Shown one piece after another: positions 49,476 to 61,547 of a stretch of DNA of 64,000 nt; position 1 is the first letter of the stretch, and every line of letters starts with the position of its first letter. Source of the stretch: Streptomyces scabichelini (GTDB taxonomy: Bacteria > Actinomycetota > Actinomycetes > Streptomycetales > Streptomycetaceae); the NCBI RefSeq assembly GCF_011045015.1, contig NZ_JAAKZY010000029.1, positions 1 through 64,000 of the forward strand. The letters run 5' to 3'. The notes below the pieces were generated by a model. That model was given only the letters and a program-made list of their open reading frames with translations. It did not search any database and was not told where the DNA came from. The position numbers and the translations under genes were made by a program.

Positions 49476-50492
49476 ATGCGAGCAACCATCATTCACGGCC
49501 CCGGGGACATCCGGGTGGAAAACGTCCCCGAGCCGAAGATCGTCGCACCCACGGACGCGGTCATCCGTACCGTCGCCACCTGCGTGTGCGGCTCCGACCT
49601 GTGGAGTTACCGGGGCATCAACCCGGTCACCGAGCCGCAGCCGATCGGCCACGAATACGTCGGCATCGTCGAGGAGACCGGCAGCGACGTCTCGACCGTC
49701 AGGCCCGGCCAGTTCGTCATCGGCTCCTTCATCGCCTCCGACAACACCTGCCCGATCTGCCGGGCCGGCTACCACACCTCCTGCCGGCACCGTGACTTCC
49801 CCAACGGCTGCCAGGCCGAGTACGTCCGCATCCCCCTGGCCGACGGCACCCTGGTCGCCACCCAGGAGCAGCCGGCCGAGGAGCTGATGCCGAACCTGTT
49901 GACCCTGTCCGATGTCATGGGCACCGGCTGGTACGCCGCCAGGGCGGCCGAGGTCAAGCCCGGTTCGACGGCGGTGGTCGTCGGCGACGGCGCGGTGGGC
50001 CTTTCCGGCGTCATCGCCGCGAAGGAACTGGGCGCCGAGCACATCATCGCCATGAGCCGGCACGAGTCCCGGCAGAAGCTGGCCCTGGAGTTCGGTGCAA
50101 CCGACATCGTCACGGAGCGGGGCGAGGAAGGCGTCGCCCGCGTCAAGGAACTCACGAACGGCCTCGGCGCCGACTCGGTCCTCGAGTGCGTCGGCACCAA
50201 GGAGTCGATGCACCAGGCCCTGCAGTCCACCCGACCGGGCGGCAACGTCGGCTTCGTCGGCATGCCGCACGACGTGCAGATCGACGGCCAGCAGCTCTTC
50301 TTCTCGCACGTCGGTCTGCGTGGTGGTCCCGCCCCCGTGCGGGCCTACCTTCCCGACCTCATCGAGCGCGTCTTCAGCGGCCGTATCAACCCGGGCAAGG
50401 TCTTCGACCTCACCCTGTCCCTGGACGAGGTCGCCGAAGGTTACAAGGCCATGGACGAACGTCGCGCCATCAAGGCGTTGCTGCGCCCGTGA
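49476..50492 (+). CDS. Zinc-dependent alcohol dehydrogenase
   Basis: 338 residues of the classical zinc MDR type. Catalytic zinc Cys and neighbours in TCVCGSDLWSYRG, catalytic His/Glu in PIGHEYVGIVEETG, structural zinc cysteines in NTCPICRAGYHTSCRH, Rossmann motif VVVGDGAVGLSGVIAAKELG. NAD(P)-dependent oxidation of alcohols or formaldehyde/threonine-type substrates. Followed by a strong terminator. The adjacent divergent XRE/MmyB gene, its likely original regulator, is destroyed, so expression may now be constitutive or abolished. Confidence 0.94.
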   Translation: MRATIIHGPGDIRVENVPEPKIVAPTDAVIRTVATCVCGSDLWSYRGINPVTEPQPIGHEYVGIVEETGSDVSTVRPGQFVIGSFIASDNTCPICRAGYHTSCRHRDFPNGCQAEYVRIPLADGTLVATQEQPAEELMPNLLTLSDVMGTGWYAARAAEVKPGSTAVVVGDGAVGLSGVIAAKELGAEHIIAMSRHESRQKLALEFGATDIVTERGEEGVARVKELTNGLGADSVLECVGTKESMHQALQSTRPGGNVGFVGMPHDVQIDGQQLFFSHVGLRGGPAPVRAYLPDLIERVFSGRINPGKVFDLTLSLDEVAEGYKAMDERRAIKALLRP

Positions 50493-50501
50493 CATGAAGC
50501 C

Positions 50502-50544
50502 CCGGCGGTGGTGGGCTCCGGTGAGCGGCGCCCACCACCGCCGG
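50502..50544 (+). terminator. Strong terminator after the dehydrogenase
   Basis: Perfect 15-bp stem CCGGCGGTGGTGGGC (50502-50516) and GCCCACCACCGCCGG (50530-50544) with a 13-base loop, 9 bp after the stop. Confidence 0.82.
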
Positions 50545-50599
50545 CACCCACCAGCGGCAACCGCGCCCACCATCGCGGCCGAGCAGAACGGACCGACCG

Positions 50600-50830
50600 T
50601 CATGACCAGCGAGGCGATCGCCGCCACTCACCCTCTGCTTCGCAGCCGTCGAGCCGCCGGCATTCGAGCTGCGGACCATGGTGGAGGCCGACGGGCGGGT
50701 CCTGGCGCCGGGCCGGTACGCCTCCCGGTTCCGTCCCTCGGGACAGGTACTCGAAAGCGAGCTGATCCTGCGCTTCACCGTCGCCGTGAGCCGCTCACCA
50801 CCACTCCCCCTGACCCACAAGTGCCGATGA
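50600..50830 (+). pseudogene. Unrecognised coding remnant upstream of the DUF2255 gene
   Basis: ATG 50602 opens MTSEAIAATHPLLRSRRAA; an adjacent frame gives LCFAAVEPPAFELRTMVEAD, GRVLAPGRYASRFRPSGQVLESELILRFTVAVS then stop at about 50829. Together they look like one frameshifted short gene. Family not recognised. Confidence 0.35.
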
Positions 50831-50858
50831 CGGATCCAAGGAGGTTGGAGGCACACCG

Positions 50859-51230
50859 ATGACGACATGGACGAGCGACGAGCTCAACCGCATCGCCAAG
50901 GCCGACGAGTTGGAAATGGCGCCGCGCCGCGGTGACGGCACCCTGCGGGGGCCGGTGCCGATCTGGGTCGTCCGCGACGGTGAGGACCTGTACGTCCGTT
51001 CCTTCCGGGGTAAGGACGGCGGCTGGTGGCGCGCGGCCCGCGCGAGCCACGAGGGGCACATCCGCTCCGGCGGCGTCGACAAGGACGTCACCTTCGTCGA
51101 GGTGGACGACTCCGAGATCAACGACCGTATCGACACCGCGTACCGCGCCAAGTACGGCCGCTTCGGCGGCGCGTACGTCAACCCCATGGTCGCCGCACGC
51201 TCGACGACACTGCGGCTGGTCCCCCGATGA
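50859..51230 (+). CDS. DUF2255-family protein
   Basis: 123 residues: MTTWTSDELNRIAKADELEM, RDGEDLYVRSFRGKDGGWWR, ARASHEGHIRSGGVDKDVTF and C-terminal IDTAYRAKYGRFGGAYVNPM. This pattern, with conserved YVRS, GWWRA and AYR.KYG, is that of the small DUF2255 family, which resembles the flavin/deazaflavin reductase split-barrel in length and layout. GGAGG precedes ATG 50859. In many actinobacteria it sits beside dehydrogenases; function not established. Followed closely by the antiporter gene. Confidence 0.88.
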   Translation: MTTWTSDELNRIAKADELEMAPRRGDGTLRGPVPIWVVRDGEDLYVRSFRGKDGGWWRAARASHEGHIRSGGVDKDVTFVEVDDSEINDRIDTAYRAKYGRFGGAYVNPMVAARSTTLRLVPR

Positions 51231-51297
51231 ACATGACGATCCCGATGGAAGCCGCTGCGCGCCCATCGGCTTCCGGTCCCTCCCAGGAGTAAGCGCC

Positions 51298-52884
51298 TTG
51301 CTCGGTCTCGAACTCGTCGTCGCCCTGGGCGCGGCCGTACTGCTGGGCAACGTCCTGGGGCAGCGCTTCCACGTCGCGCCACCCGTCGTGCTGCTCGTCG
51401 TGGGCGCGCTTCTCGGCCTGGTCCCGGCCGTCCGCCAGACCCAACTCCCTCCCGAAGTGGTGTTGTTGCTCTTCCTTCCTGTGCTGTTGTACTGGGAGAG
51501 CCTGACCACGTCCATGCGGGAGATCCGTACGAACCTGCGCGGCATCGTCCTGCTCAGCACGGTCCTGGTGATCCTCACCGCAGGGGCCGTGGCGGTCGCC
51601 GGGCACGCGCTCGGACTGCCCTGGGGACCGGCGTGGGCGCTGGGCGCGGCCGTGGCTCCCACCGATGCCACAGCGGTGGGCGCCCTGGCCGGCTCCCTGC
51701 CGCGCCGTCAGATCACCGTGCTTCGTGCGGAAAGCCTCGTCAACGACGGCACCGCGCTGGTCATCTACGGCCTCGCGGTCGGTATCACCGTCGGCGAGGA
51801 GCATCTGACCTTTCCGCATGTCGGAGCGCTGTTCCTTCTGGCGTACGGCGGCGGGGCGGCTGTCGGCGTGGCGGTCGCCTGGATCAACATGAACCTGCGA
51901 CGCCGCCTGGACGATCCCCTGCTCGGCAATCTCGTCATGATCCTGGCCCCGTTCACGGCGTATCTGCTCGCCGAGCTGATCCACGCCTCCGGTGTCCTCG
52001 CGGTCGTCGTGAGCGGGTTGATCATGGCCCAGGTGGCACCGAGCCTCATCCGTGCCGAGCACCGCCGCCAGGCATTGGCCTTCTGGCCGCTGGCCACGTT
52101 CATCATCAACGGCGCGCTGTTCGTCCTGGTCGGCGTGGAACTCCAGTACGCGCTCCGGCACTTGAGCCGATCCGACCTCCAAGATGCCCTGATCGCGATC
52201 GGGGTGGTCAGTGTGGTGCTGGTCGCGGTCCGGTTCGCGTTCCTGTTCTCCTCCGCCTACCTGATCCGTGCGATCGACCGGCGTCCCGGGCAGCGGCTGC
52301 GAAGAATCAGTCACCGGGCCCGCGTTGTGAGTGGGTTCGCGGGCTTCCGTGGCGCGGTGTCGCTCGCCGTGGCGCTTTCCGTACCGGAGGCCCTCGACTC
52401 GGGTGACCCCTTCCCCGACCGCGCCTTCATCGTCTTCGTCACCTCAGGCGTCATCGTGGTGACCCTCGTGGTGCAGGGACTGCTGCTGCCGGGCGTGGTG
52501 CGCTGGGCCCGGCTGCCGCGCGACACGTCCGTCGACGAGGAGCACGTCCTCGCCGAGACCATGGCAACCGAGGAGGCCATCAAGGCACTGCCTCAGCTCG
52601 CGGCCGAACTGGGCACCACGCCGAAGGTCATGGAGTGGCTGCGCCAGGAGTACGAGGCCCACCTGGCAACCGTACGGGCCAGAGGCGCGGGCACCGACGA
52701 CGATCCCGCACTGCTGCACAACCGCCACTACACCGACCTCCGCCTCGCCCTGATCGCGCACAAACGCGCAACCGTCGTCCGCCTGAGGAACGAGTCGCAG
52801 ATCGACGACACCGTGCTGCGCCGGCTTCAGGCCGCCTTGGACGGCGAAGAGGTACGGCTGGCCGGACACGAGCAGGTGGAGTGA
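51298..52884 (+). CDS. Na+/H+ antiporter (CPA1 family)
   Basis: 528 residues from TTG 51298 with AGGAG 8 bases upstream. About 11-12 membrane segments. The ion-binding region is AAVAPTDATAVGALAG (conserved Asp in the PTD motif) and LRAESLVNDGTALVIYG (ND motif), with RGAVSLAVALSVPEA in a late helix: the CPA1 NhaP/YjcE signature. The C-terminal cytoplasmic tail is about 110 residues (DTSVDEEHVLAETMATEEAI). It exchanges cytoplasmic Na+ or K+ for H+ for pH and salt homeostasis. It may be co-transcribed with the DUF2255 gene (67-bp gap). TTG is the only start that both has a ribosome site and begins at the first helix. Confidence 0.92.
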   Translation: MLGLELVVALGAAVLLGNVLGQRFHVAPPVVLLVVGALLGLVPAVRQTQLPPEVVLLLFLPVLLYWESLTTSMREIRTNLRGIVLLSTVLVILTAGAVAVAGHALGLPWGPAWALGAAVAPTDATAVGALAGSLPRRQITVLRAESLVNDGTALVIYGLAVGITVGEEHLTFPHVGALFLLAYGGGAAVGVAVAWINMNLRRRLDDPLLGNLVMILAPFTAYLLAELIHASGVLAVVVSGLIMAQVAPSLIRAEHRRQALAFWPLATFIINGALFVLVGVELQYALRHLSRSDLQDALIAIGVVSVVLVAVRFAFLFSSAYLIRAIDRRPGQRLRRISHRARVVSGFAGFRGAVSLAVALSVPEALDSGDPFPDRAFIVFVTSGVIVVTLVVQGLLLPGVVRWARLPRDTSVDEEHVLAETMATEEAIKALPQLAAELGTTPKVMEWLRQEYEAHLATVRARGAGTDDDPALLHNRHYTDLRLALIAHKRATVVRLRNESQIDDTVLRRLQAALDGEEVRLAGHEQVE

Positions 52885-55929
<3,045 letters not shown>

Positions 55930-55935
55930 CGGCTC

Positions 55936-56130
55936 CTGCAAGGCATCGAGCAGTTCACGGTCGCCGGACGCGGCGATCCCGCTCCAGATCGAGCAGGCAA
56001 GAGCGAGCCGGTTGTCGCGGTACGGGAAGGAGGCGGTCAGGACAAGTGCGGTGACGCGCTCGGGGTGACGGGCGGCGACACCTTCCAGGACGGGGCCGTA
56101 GGTGTTGGCCAGGCTGCATGCGTGGGTGGC
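55936..56130 (-). pseudogene. Decayed partial copy of the 8-kb alpha/beta hydrolase
   Basis: The minus strand gives SLANTYGPVLEGVAARHPERVTALVLTASF, PYRDNRLALACSIWSGIAASGDRELL, nearly identical to parts of the hydrolase at 7578-8372. Relative to it a segment of about 180 bp between two GCGGGCGGC-like repeats (about 8060 and 8240) is missing, which removes the nucleophile. The N-terminal and C-terminal parts are also absent. Confidence 0.85.
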
Positions 56131-56139
56131 CGCGGCGGC

Positions 56140-56176
56140 GGGGTCGGCGGCGTTGCCCGCGGGTCTGCTCCGCAGC
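56140..56176 (+). repeat. 37-bp sequence shared with 9496-9532
   Basis: See 9496-9532. Lies 10 bp from the decayed hydrolase copy. The rest of 56177-56373 holds no gene that I recognise. Confidence 0.6.
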
Positions 56177-56373
56177 CGACCACCGGTCGGCGCCGCCGCA
56201 CCGGCGTGATCTGCCCGGCGACGGAGGCCGGCGTCGGGACCAGCGCGGCGAACGGAATCACCGTGCGCCGGCCTGCCTCCCACCGCACGCCGTTCCATCC
56301 CACCTCCGCGTCTGTCTGCCGTGGCAGGTCTCACGGCCGCGGAGTGCGGTCAGCATGGTGGTGGGGGTTCAGG

Positions 56374-57141
56374 TCAGGTCTCTTCTTTGTCCACGAGCGC
56401 GAGCAGCGGTCCCTGCTCGTTCTCGGGGACGTAGCCGGCGTAGTAGTCGTAGAGCGTGCGCCGCGAGATGCGTGCTGCCGCCAGGCCGTCACCTGCCCGG
56501 ATCGCCTCGAGCACCTCCTGGTGGTGGTGGAGCGACTCCCGCATGAGCGCCGTGCTGTTGCCGGCCTGGGCGACCTTGTCCGAGATCAGCGAGAGGACGG
56601 CGCCCCGGACCACCTGGTTGCAGACCTGGATGAGGGAGTTGCGGCTGGCCACGGCCACCGCCTCGTGGAATGCGACGTCTGCCTTGCTGAACTCCTCGTA
56701 CCCTGTCTCGATCGCGTCCGACATGACGGCAAGCGTCCGTTCCATGGAGGCCAGCTCCTCCTCGGACCGCAGCCGGGCCGCCAGCAGGCTCGCCGACCCG
56801 TCGAGGATCATGCGGAACGAGATCAACTCGGCCATCGACACGTTGTCGAACTGGACGAGCCGGGTCATCTCCTTGGTCAGACCGGCCGACGAGAACGGCA
56901 GGATCTCCGGGCCATGCGGGTCACCCGGGCGCGAGCGGACGAGGCCGCTGCTCTCCAGCACGCGCAAGGCCTCCCGCACGGTGGGCCGACTCGCCCCGAA
57001 CTGCGTCACCAGCTCTCGCTCGCTCGGCAGCCGCTGACCGGGCTTCAGGTCACCTCGCGCTATCGCTTCCTCGATCTGCTCGACGATGCGCTGGTAGAGC
57101 CGTACCGGCGAAACCTGCCGGAACTGTGCCCCGTTATTCAC
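56374..57141 (-). CDS. GntR/FadR-family regulator
   Basis: 255 residues. GntR winged helix: RLYQRIVEQIEEAIARGDLKPGQRLPSERELVTQFGASRPTVREALRVLESSGLV. The FCD (FadR C-terminal) helical domain includes metal- or acid-ligand residues in DVAFHEAVAVASRN and LHHHQEVLEAIRAGD. Such regulators sense organic acids (malonate, lactate, tartrate, amino-acid derivatives). GTG 57141 is used because it overlaps the amidase stop as GTGA with GGGGAG upstream, showing coupling to the amidase; ATG 57168 is an alternative. The dyad at 58685-58705 is a likely target. Confidence 0.92.
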   Translation of the reverse strand: MNNGAQFRQVSPVRLYQRIVEQIEEAIARGDLKPGQRLPSERELVTQFGASRPTVREALRVLESSGLVRSRPGDPHGPEILPFSSAGLTKEMTRLVQFDNVSMAELISFRMILDGSASLLAARLRSEEELASMERTLAVMSDAIETGYEEFSKADVAFHEAVAVASRNSLIQVCNQVVRGAVLSLISDKVAQAGNSTALMRESLHHHQEVLEAIRAGDGLAAARISRRTLYDYYAGYVPENEQGPLLALVDKEET

Positions 57142-58598
57142 GGCTTCTCCCCTTCGAGCGTGGTCCATGTGGTCTTTTCTCCGGTGGGCGCCCCGGGGGC
57201 GCTGTCCGGCCAGTGCGGGACCGCCTCGGCAGGCCGGTTCCGTTCGTACCACGCCGCCCCCCTCAAGACGCCGAGATCGTCGAAGCGGCGGCCCGCGATC
57301 TGCACCCCGATCGGCCGACCGTCCGCCGTAAAGCCGCAGTTGACGGTCGCGGCAGGCTGCCCCGACATGTTGTACGGCGCGGTGAAGCCGATGTGGGCCA
57401 TGGTCTTCCCGTCCCCCCTGAACGGCATCGGCTGCTCAGCGGGAAACGCCGCCACCGGAGCTACCGGCGAAATCACCAGATCGTACGGGAAAGTCGCCGC
57501 CACGGTCTGCGCCTGGATGCGCATGATCTGCTGGTAGCACTGGAGTACCCGCGTGCCCGGCACGTCCGCGCCTCCCTGACACCATTGGATGATGTGGGGG
57601 TGGACGCGGCGTCCTGCCTCGGGTGCCAGTTGGCGGAGGTCGTTCCAGGACCGTACCCGCCAGAACAGATCCAGGTCGTCCAGGAGTTCCTGGCTCATGA
57701 ACGGCTCGACCGGCTCCACGACGGCTCCCGCCGCCTCGAAGACCGCGGCGGCACGGTTCACGGCGGCGACGATCTCGGCGTCGCACGGCTCCCCGCAGCC
57801 GGCGTTCAGGTGCACCCCCACCCGCAGTCCGCGTACCTCGCTGTCCAGTGCCGACCAGTCGATGTCCTGCGGCGGCAGGCTCGACCAGTCCCGGGGATCA
57901 GGCCGGCTCAGGACACGCATGAACAGGGCCGCGTCCGCCACGGTGCGCGTCATGGGGCCCGCGGCGCGCCCCTGATACGGGGTGTCCAGCGGGACCCTCC
58001 CGTAGCTGGGCTTGAGTGTGGCAAGGCCCAGCCAGGTGCCCGGCAGCCGGATCGATCCCCCGATGTCCGTGCCGACGTGGAGCGGACCGTATCCCCCGGC
58101 GGCCGCGGCCCCCGCACCGGAGCTTGAACCGCCCGTGGTCCAGGCGGCGTTCCAGGGGCTGCGCGAAATGCCGTGCCGGCTGGAGACGCCCGAGGAGAGC
58201 ATGCCCCAGTCCGGCATCACGGTCGATCCGAGAATCACGCCACCGGATTCGAGGACGCGCGCGGTGATGGGCGCGTCCGCCTCGGGGACGACTGGCTCGA
58301 CTCCCGCGTTGCCGGAGGGCATGGGGACGCCGCTGCGGGCCACGTTCTCCTTCAGTGTCACGGGCACGCCGTCGATGAGCCCGAGCGGTTCTCCCGCCGC
58401 CCATCGGGCCTCGCTGGCCAGGGCCGCCTTGCGGGACTCGTGCGGATCCCGCACCCAGAACGCGTTGAGCACGCTCTCGCGCGCCTCGATCACCGACTGG
58501 ACGGCGTCGTGGACCTGGACCGGCGACAGCGTGCGGTCTGCGAATTTGGCCACCATCTCGACGGCCGGCATGGCGGCCAGGCCCTGTTCCGTGAGCAC
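57138..58598 (-). CDS. Amidase-signature hydrolase
   Basis: 486 residues from GTG 58598 (AAGGAG 7 bases upstream). Amidase-signature family: catalytic Lys in GVPVTLKENVARSG, cis-Ser in TTGGSSSGAGAAAAGG, nucleophile Ser in VGTDIGGSIRLPG. It hydrolyses amide bonds of small acids, peptides or carbamoyl compounds. First gene of a leftward pair with the GntR regulator (4-base overlap). Divergent from a five-gene oligopeptide-type ABC importer; the most economical reading is that the importer brings in an amide or peptide-like compound that this enzyme cleaves (inference). Confidence 0.93.
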   Translation of the reverse strand: MLTEQGLAAMPAVEMVAKFADRTLSPVQVHDAVQSVIEARESVLNAFWVRDPHESRKAALASEARWAAGEPLGLIDGVPVTLKENVARSGVPMPSGNAGVEPVVPEADAPITARVLESGGVILGSTVMPDWGMLSSGVSSRHGISRSPWNAAWTTGGSSSGAGAAAAGGYGPLHVGTDIGGSIRLPGTWLGLATLKPSYGRVPLDTPYQGRAAGPMTRTVADAALFMRVLSRPDPRDWSSLPPQDIDWSALDSEVRGLRVGVHLNAGCGEPCDAEIVAAVNRAAAVFEAAGAVVEPVEPFMSQELLDDLDLFWRVRSWNDLRQLAPEAGRRVHPHIIQWCQGGADVPGTRVLQCYQQIMRIQAQTVAATFPYDLVISPVAPVAAFPAEQPMPFRGDGKTMAHIGFTAPYNMSGQPAATVNCGFTADGRPIGVQIAGRRFDDLGVLRGAAWYERNRPAEAVPHWPDSAPGAPTGEKTTWTTLEGEKP

Positions 58599-58684
58599 CC
58601 GCACTCTCCTTCGCTCGCGATACCTCTGGCATGGGAACCCTTGACAAAGACCAGCTTCAGTCGTCACGGTACCTGACAAGTGAG

Positions 58685-58705
58685 GTTACTGGTCAGGCCA
58701 GTTAC
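58685..58705. promoter_or_regulatory. GntR-type dyad in the amidase/importer divergent region
   Basis: GTTACTGG-TCAGG-CCAGTTAC, arms matching at 7 of 8 positions, about 87 bp upstream of the amidase start. Layout and size fit FadR-subfamily operators (TGGTNNNACCA-like). An additional GACAAGTGAGGTTACTGGTC stretch overlaps. Confidence 0.6.
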
Positions 58706-58722
58706 AGCGAAAGGTGGCGTCC

Positions 58723-59063
58723 ATGACGTGGGACACCGACGTGGCACGGCTCGACGCGGCCTCGTTCGACTGGGGAGGCGAGCAGTTCCTCCGCCCGGTG
58801 CGCGCGTTACCCGGCGCTCCCACCAAGGTGCGCGACACCGCTGGCGTGCGTTCCCGTCGCGTCATCGAGCGGGCGGCGCACCAGCCCTTCGCCCTGACCG
58901 GTACGAACCCGTCCACCGCTCCGCACCCGGCATCGCCGGGAACCGCGACGCTGTGGCGGTCACCTTGCGAAATGCCAGGCCCCGCACGGCCGACCTCGGC
59001 GGCAACGCCACGACAGCGGACGTCGCCTCCGACGTCCTGCACGCGATGGAAAGCCAAGGGTAG
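58723..59063 (+). pseudogene. Tartrate/isopropylmalate dehydrogenase-type gene, mostly deleted
   Basis: The + frame from about 58726 reads TWDTDVARLDAASFDWGGEQFLR, like the early part of tartrate/3-isopropylmalate dehydrogenases. A second frame ends GIAGNRDAVAVTLRNARPRT, ADLGGNATTADVASDVLHAM and stops at 59063, the typical C-terminus (TPDLGG.ATT). VRSRRVIERA between may be the central helix. The catalytic Tyr/Lys/Asp core is missing. It lies directly before the ABC importer, so a C4-dicarboxylate or tartrate-like acid may once have been part of the pathway. Confidence 0.7.
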
Positions 59064-59068
59064 AACAC

Positions 59069-60580
59069 ATGAGACATAAGCGGCTGATGCGGCATACCAG
59101 AACGGTCGCAGCCACGCTCGCCTGCCTGCCGCTGGCGGCCTGCTCGGCCGGGTCCACGGTGGCCGGAAACAGCGGCGGCAACTCGCTACAGATCGGCCTC
59201 ACCGCCGAGCCGGCCAACTTCGACTTCACCAAAACCGAAGGTGCCGCCATTCCGCAGGCACTGCTCTACAACGTCTACGAGAGCCTGGTGAAGCTCGACC
59301 AGTCCGGGAACATACGGCCCGGCCTGGCCACGTCGTGGAGCCTGTCCAAGGACCGCAAGACGTACGTGTTCCAGCTGGTGAAGAACGCCAAGTTCAGCAA
59401 TGGCGCACCGTTCACGGCCCAGGACGCCAAGTTCTCCATCGAGCGCGTCCCGGCCGACTGGACGGTGGCGCAGAAGGCCCAGATGGACGTCGTGGACACG
59501 GTGCAGGCGGTGTCGCCCACCGAGCTCAAGGTCACCCTGAAAACGCCGAGCAACGACTGGCTGTACCGGATGACCACCCGCCTCGGCGCGATGTTCAGCC
59601 GGACGGGCGTGAGCAAGCTGGCCACCCAGCCGGTCGGCACCGGCCCGTATGTGGTGAAGAAGTGGAACCGCGGCGACTCGATCACACTGGCCCGTCGTGA
59701 TGACTACTGGGGGCGCGAACCGCAGTTCGCGTCGGTCACCCTCAAGTACTTCAAGGACCCGACGGCCATGAACAACGCACTGCTCACGGGCACCATCAAC
59801 GTGATCGGCACGATGCAGTCCCCGGAGACGCTGTACCAGTTCGAGAACAACTCGAAGTACAAGGTCATCGAGGGCTCGACCAACGGCGAGGTGGTCCTCT
59901 CCCTCAACAACGGCTCGGGCCCGCTGCGGAATCCGAAGGCCCGCCAGGCAGTCCGCTACGCCATCGACCACAAGGCCCTGTTGGACACCTGCTGGGCAGG
60001 CCGCGGGAAACTCATCGGCAGCATGGTCCCTCCGACCGACCCGTGGTACCAGAACCTCACGAACCAGTATCCGTACGACCGCGACAAGGCCAAGAAGCTT
60101 CTTGAGGAGTCCGGCCAAGCCGGCCGCACGCTGCGGCTGCGGATTCCGACGCTGCCGTACGCCACCGCGTGCGGAACCGTGGTCAAGAGCCAGCTCGAAC
60201 AGGCCGGGTTCAAGGTCAAGCTGGACCAGTTGGAGTTCCCCGCCGCCTGGCTGACCACCGTGTTCAAGAACGCCGACTACGACATGTCCATCATCGGCCA
60301 TGTGGAACCGCGCGACATGCAGACGTTGTTCGGGAACAAGACCTCCTACATCCGCTACGACAACCCCGAGTTCCGGGCGTTGCTGAAGAAGGCGGACGAG
60401 GGCACCCAGCAGGAGCAGATCACCTACATGCGCGCCGCTGCCCGGCTGCTGTCCAAGGACGCCGCGGCCGACTGGCTGTTCCTGCTGCCGAACCTGATGG
60501 TTGCGGACAAGGACATCACCGGCCTGCCCGTGAACACCGTCTCCGAGTCACTGGACCTCACCGGCCTGGGCCGGTCATGA
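59069..60580 (+). CDS. Peptide/opine-type ABC importer, substrate-binding lipoprotein
   Basis: 503 residues. Lipoprotein signal TRTVAATLACLPLAACSAGS, with lipidation at LAAC. Family-5 solute-binding fold: SLQIGLTAEPANFDFTKTEG, SWSLSKDRKTYVFQLVKNAKFSNGAPFTAQD, LNNGSGPLRNPKARQAVRYA, IDHKALLDTCWAGRGKLIGS, PYDRDKAKKLLEESGQAG. It captures an oligopeptide, opine, nickel complex or similar ligand outside the cell and delivers it to the two permeases encoded next. First intact gene of a five-gene operon. Specificity cannot be read from sequence. Confidence 0.94.
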   Translation: MRHKRLMRHTRTVAATLACLPLAACSAGSTVAGNSGGNSLQIGLTAEPANFDFTKTEGAAIPQALLYNVYESLVKLDQSGNIRPGLATSWSLSKDRKTYVFQLVKNAKFSNGAPFTAQDAKFSIERVPADWTVAQKAQMDVVDTVQAVSPTELKVTLKTPSNDWLYRMTTRLGAMFSRTGVSKLATQPVGTGPYVVKKWNRGDSITLARRDDYWGREPQFASVTLKYFKDPTAMNNALLTGTINVIGTMQSPETLYQFENNSKYKVIEGSTNGEVVLSLNNGSGPLRNPKARQAVRYAIDHKALLDTCWAGRGKLIGSMVPPTDPWYQNLTNQYPYDRDKAKKLLEESGQAGRTLRLRIPTLPYATACGTVVKSQLEQAGFKVKLDQLEFPAAWLTTVFKNADYDMSIIGHVEPRDMQTLFGNKTSYIRYDNPEFRALLKKADEGTQQEQITYMRAAARLLSKDAAADWLFLLPNLMVADKDITGLPVNTVSESLDLTGLGRS

Positions 60581-60596
60581 AAGGCGGACCCAACCA

Positions 60597-61547
60597 ATGA
60601 TCGTCCGTCTGACCCAGCGGATCGCGGTCTTCCTGGCCAGTCTTGTCGTGAGCTCCGTGCTGGTGTTCGCGTTCATGGCGGTGCTGCCGGGAGACCCTGC
60701 CCGCGTCGCCCTCGGTACCAGCGCGTCGGACTCCGCCGTGGCGCAACTGCGCGGGGAGTTCGGGCTCGACCGGCCGCTTGTGACCCAGTACCTGAGCTGG
60801 GTGCAGGGACTGGTGACCTTCGACCCGGGTAACTCGTACATCTCACACACGCCGATCGGCCCGCAGCTCGCCGACCGTCTCCAGGTCACCCTGTGGCTGG
60901 TGGGCACCGGGATAGTGATCGCCTGCATCCTGGCGATCCCCATCGGCACGCTCATGGCCGTGCGACATCGCAAGCCGTCCGGGCTCATCCTCTCGGCCCT
61001 GTCCCAAGTCGGTGTGGCCGTCCCGGCGTTCCTCGCGGGCATCCTCATGATCACCGTGTTCGCGGTGGGACTCGGGTGGCTGCCGGCGAACGGCTGGACA
61101 CCCCCGAACCAGGATCCGGTCCTGTTCCTCAGACAGCTGGTGATGCCCGCGCTCGCCCTCGGAATGGTGCAGGCGGCGGTGCTCACCCGCTATGTCCGCA
61201 GCGCCGTGCTCGACGTCCTCCGCGAGGACTACCTGCGCACCGCTCGCGCCAAAGGACTTCGCCCGACGCAGGCACTGCTGCGGCACGGCCTGCGGAACGC
61301 GGCGGTGCCCGTGGTCACCGTCCTGGCGTTGCAGCTCGCCACGCTGCTGGTGGGCACCGTCGTCATCGAACGGGTCTTCGTCATCCCCGGACTCGGGAGC
61401 CTGCTGCTGGACAGCGTCTCCAACCGGGACCTCATCATGGTGCAGGACGTGGTCATGATCATCGCAGTGGCGGTGCTGCTCGTGAACTTCTTGGTGGACA
61501 TGGTCTATCTGTTGATCGACCCACGGCTCAGGGCAGGTGCCTCATGA
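60597..61547 (+). CDS. ABC importer permease, DppB-like
   Basis: 316 residues with six membrane helices. N-terminal MIVRLTQRIAVFLASLVVSS then FMAVLPGDPARVALGTSASD, typical of DppB/OppB. The coupling-helix EAA-like loop reads VLDVLREDYLRTARAKGLRP, and the last periplasmic part FVIPGLGSLLLDSVSNRDLI. Forms the membrane channel with the following DppC-like protein, whose start overlaps this stop by 4 bases. ATG 60597 lies 16 bp after the binding-protein stop. Confidence 0.95.
   Translation: MIVRLTQRIAVFLASLVVSSVLVFAFMAVLPGDPARVALGTSASDSAVAQLRGEFGLDRPLVTQYLSWVQGLVTFDPGNSYISHTPIGPQLADRLQVTLWLVGTGIVIACILAIPIGTLMAVRHRKPSGLILSALSQVGVAVPAFLAGILMITVFAVGLGWLPANGWTPPNQDPVLFLRQLVMPALALGMVQAAVLTRYVRSAVLDVLREDYLRTARAKGLRPTQALLRHGLRNAAVPVVTVLALQLATLLVGTVVIERVFVIPGLGSLLLDSVSNRDLIMVQDVVMIIAVAVLLVNFLVDMVYLLIDPRLRAGAS

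Noticed and set aside
60893..61543. Upstream extension of the DppC-like permease
   Set aside because: It overlaps the DppB-like gene in another frame; the 4-base ATGA overlap fixes the start at 61544.
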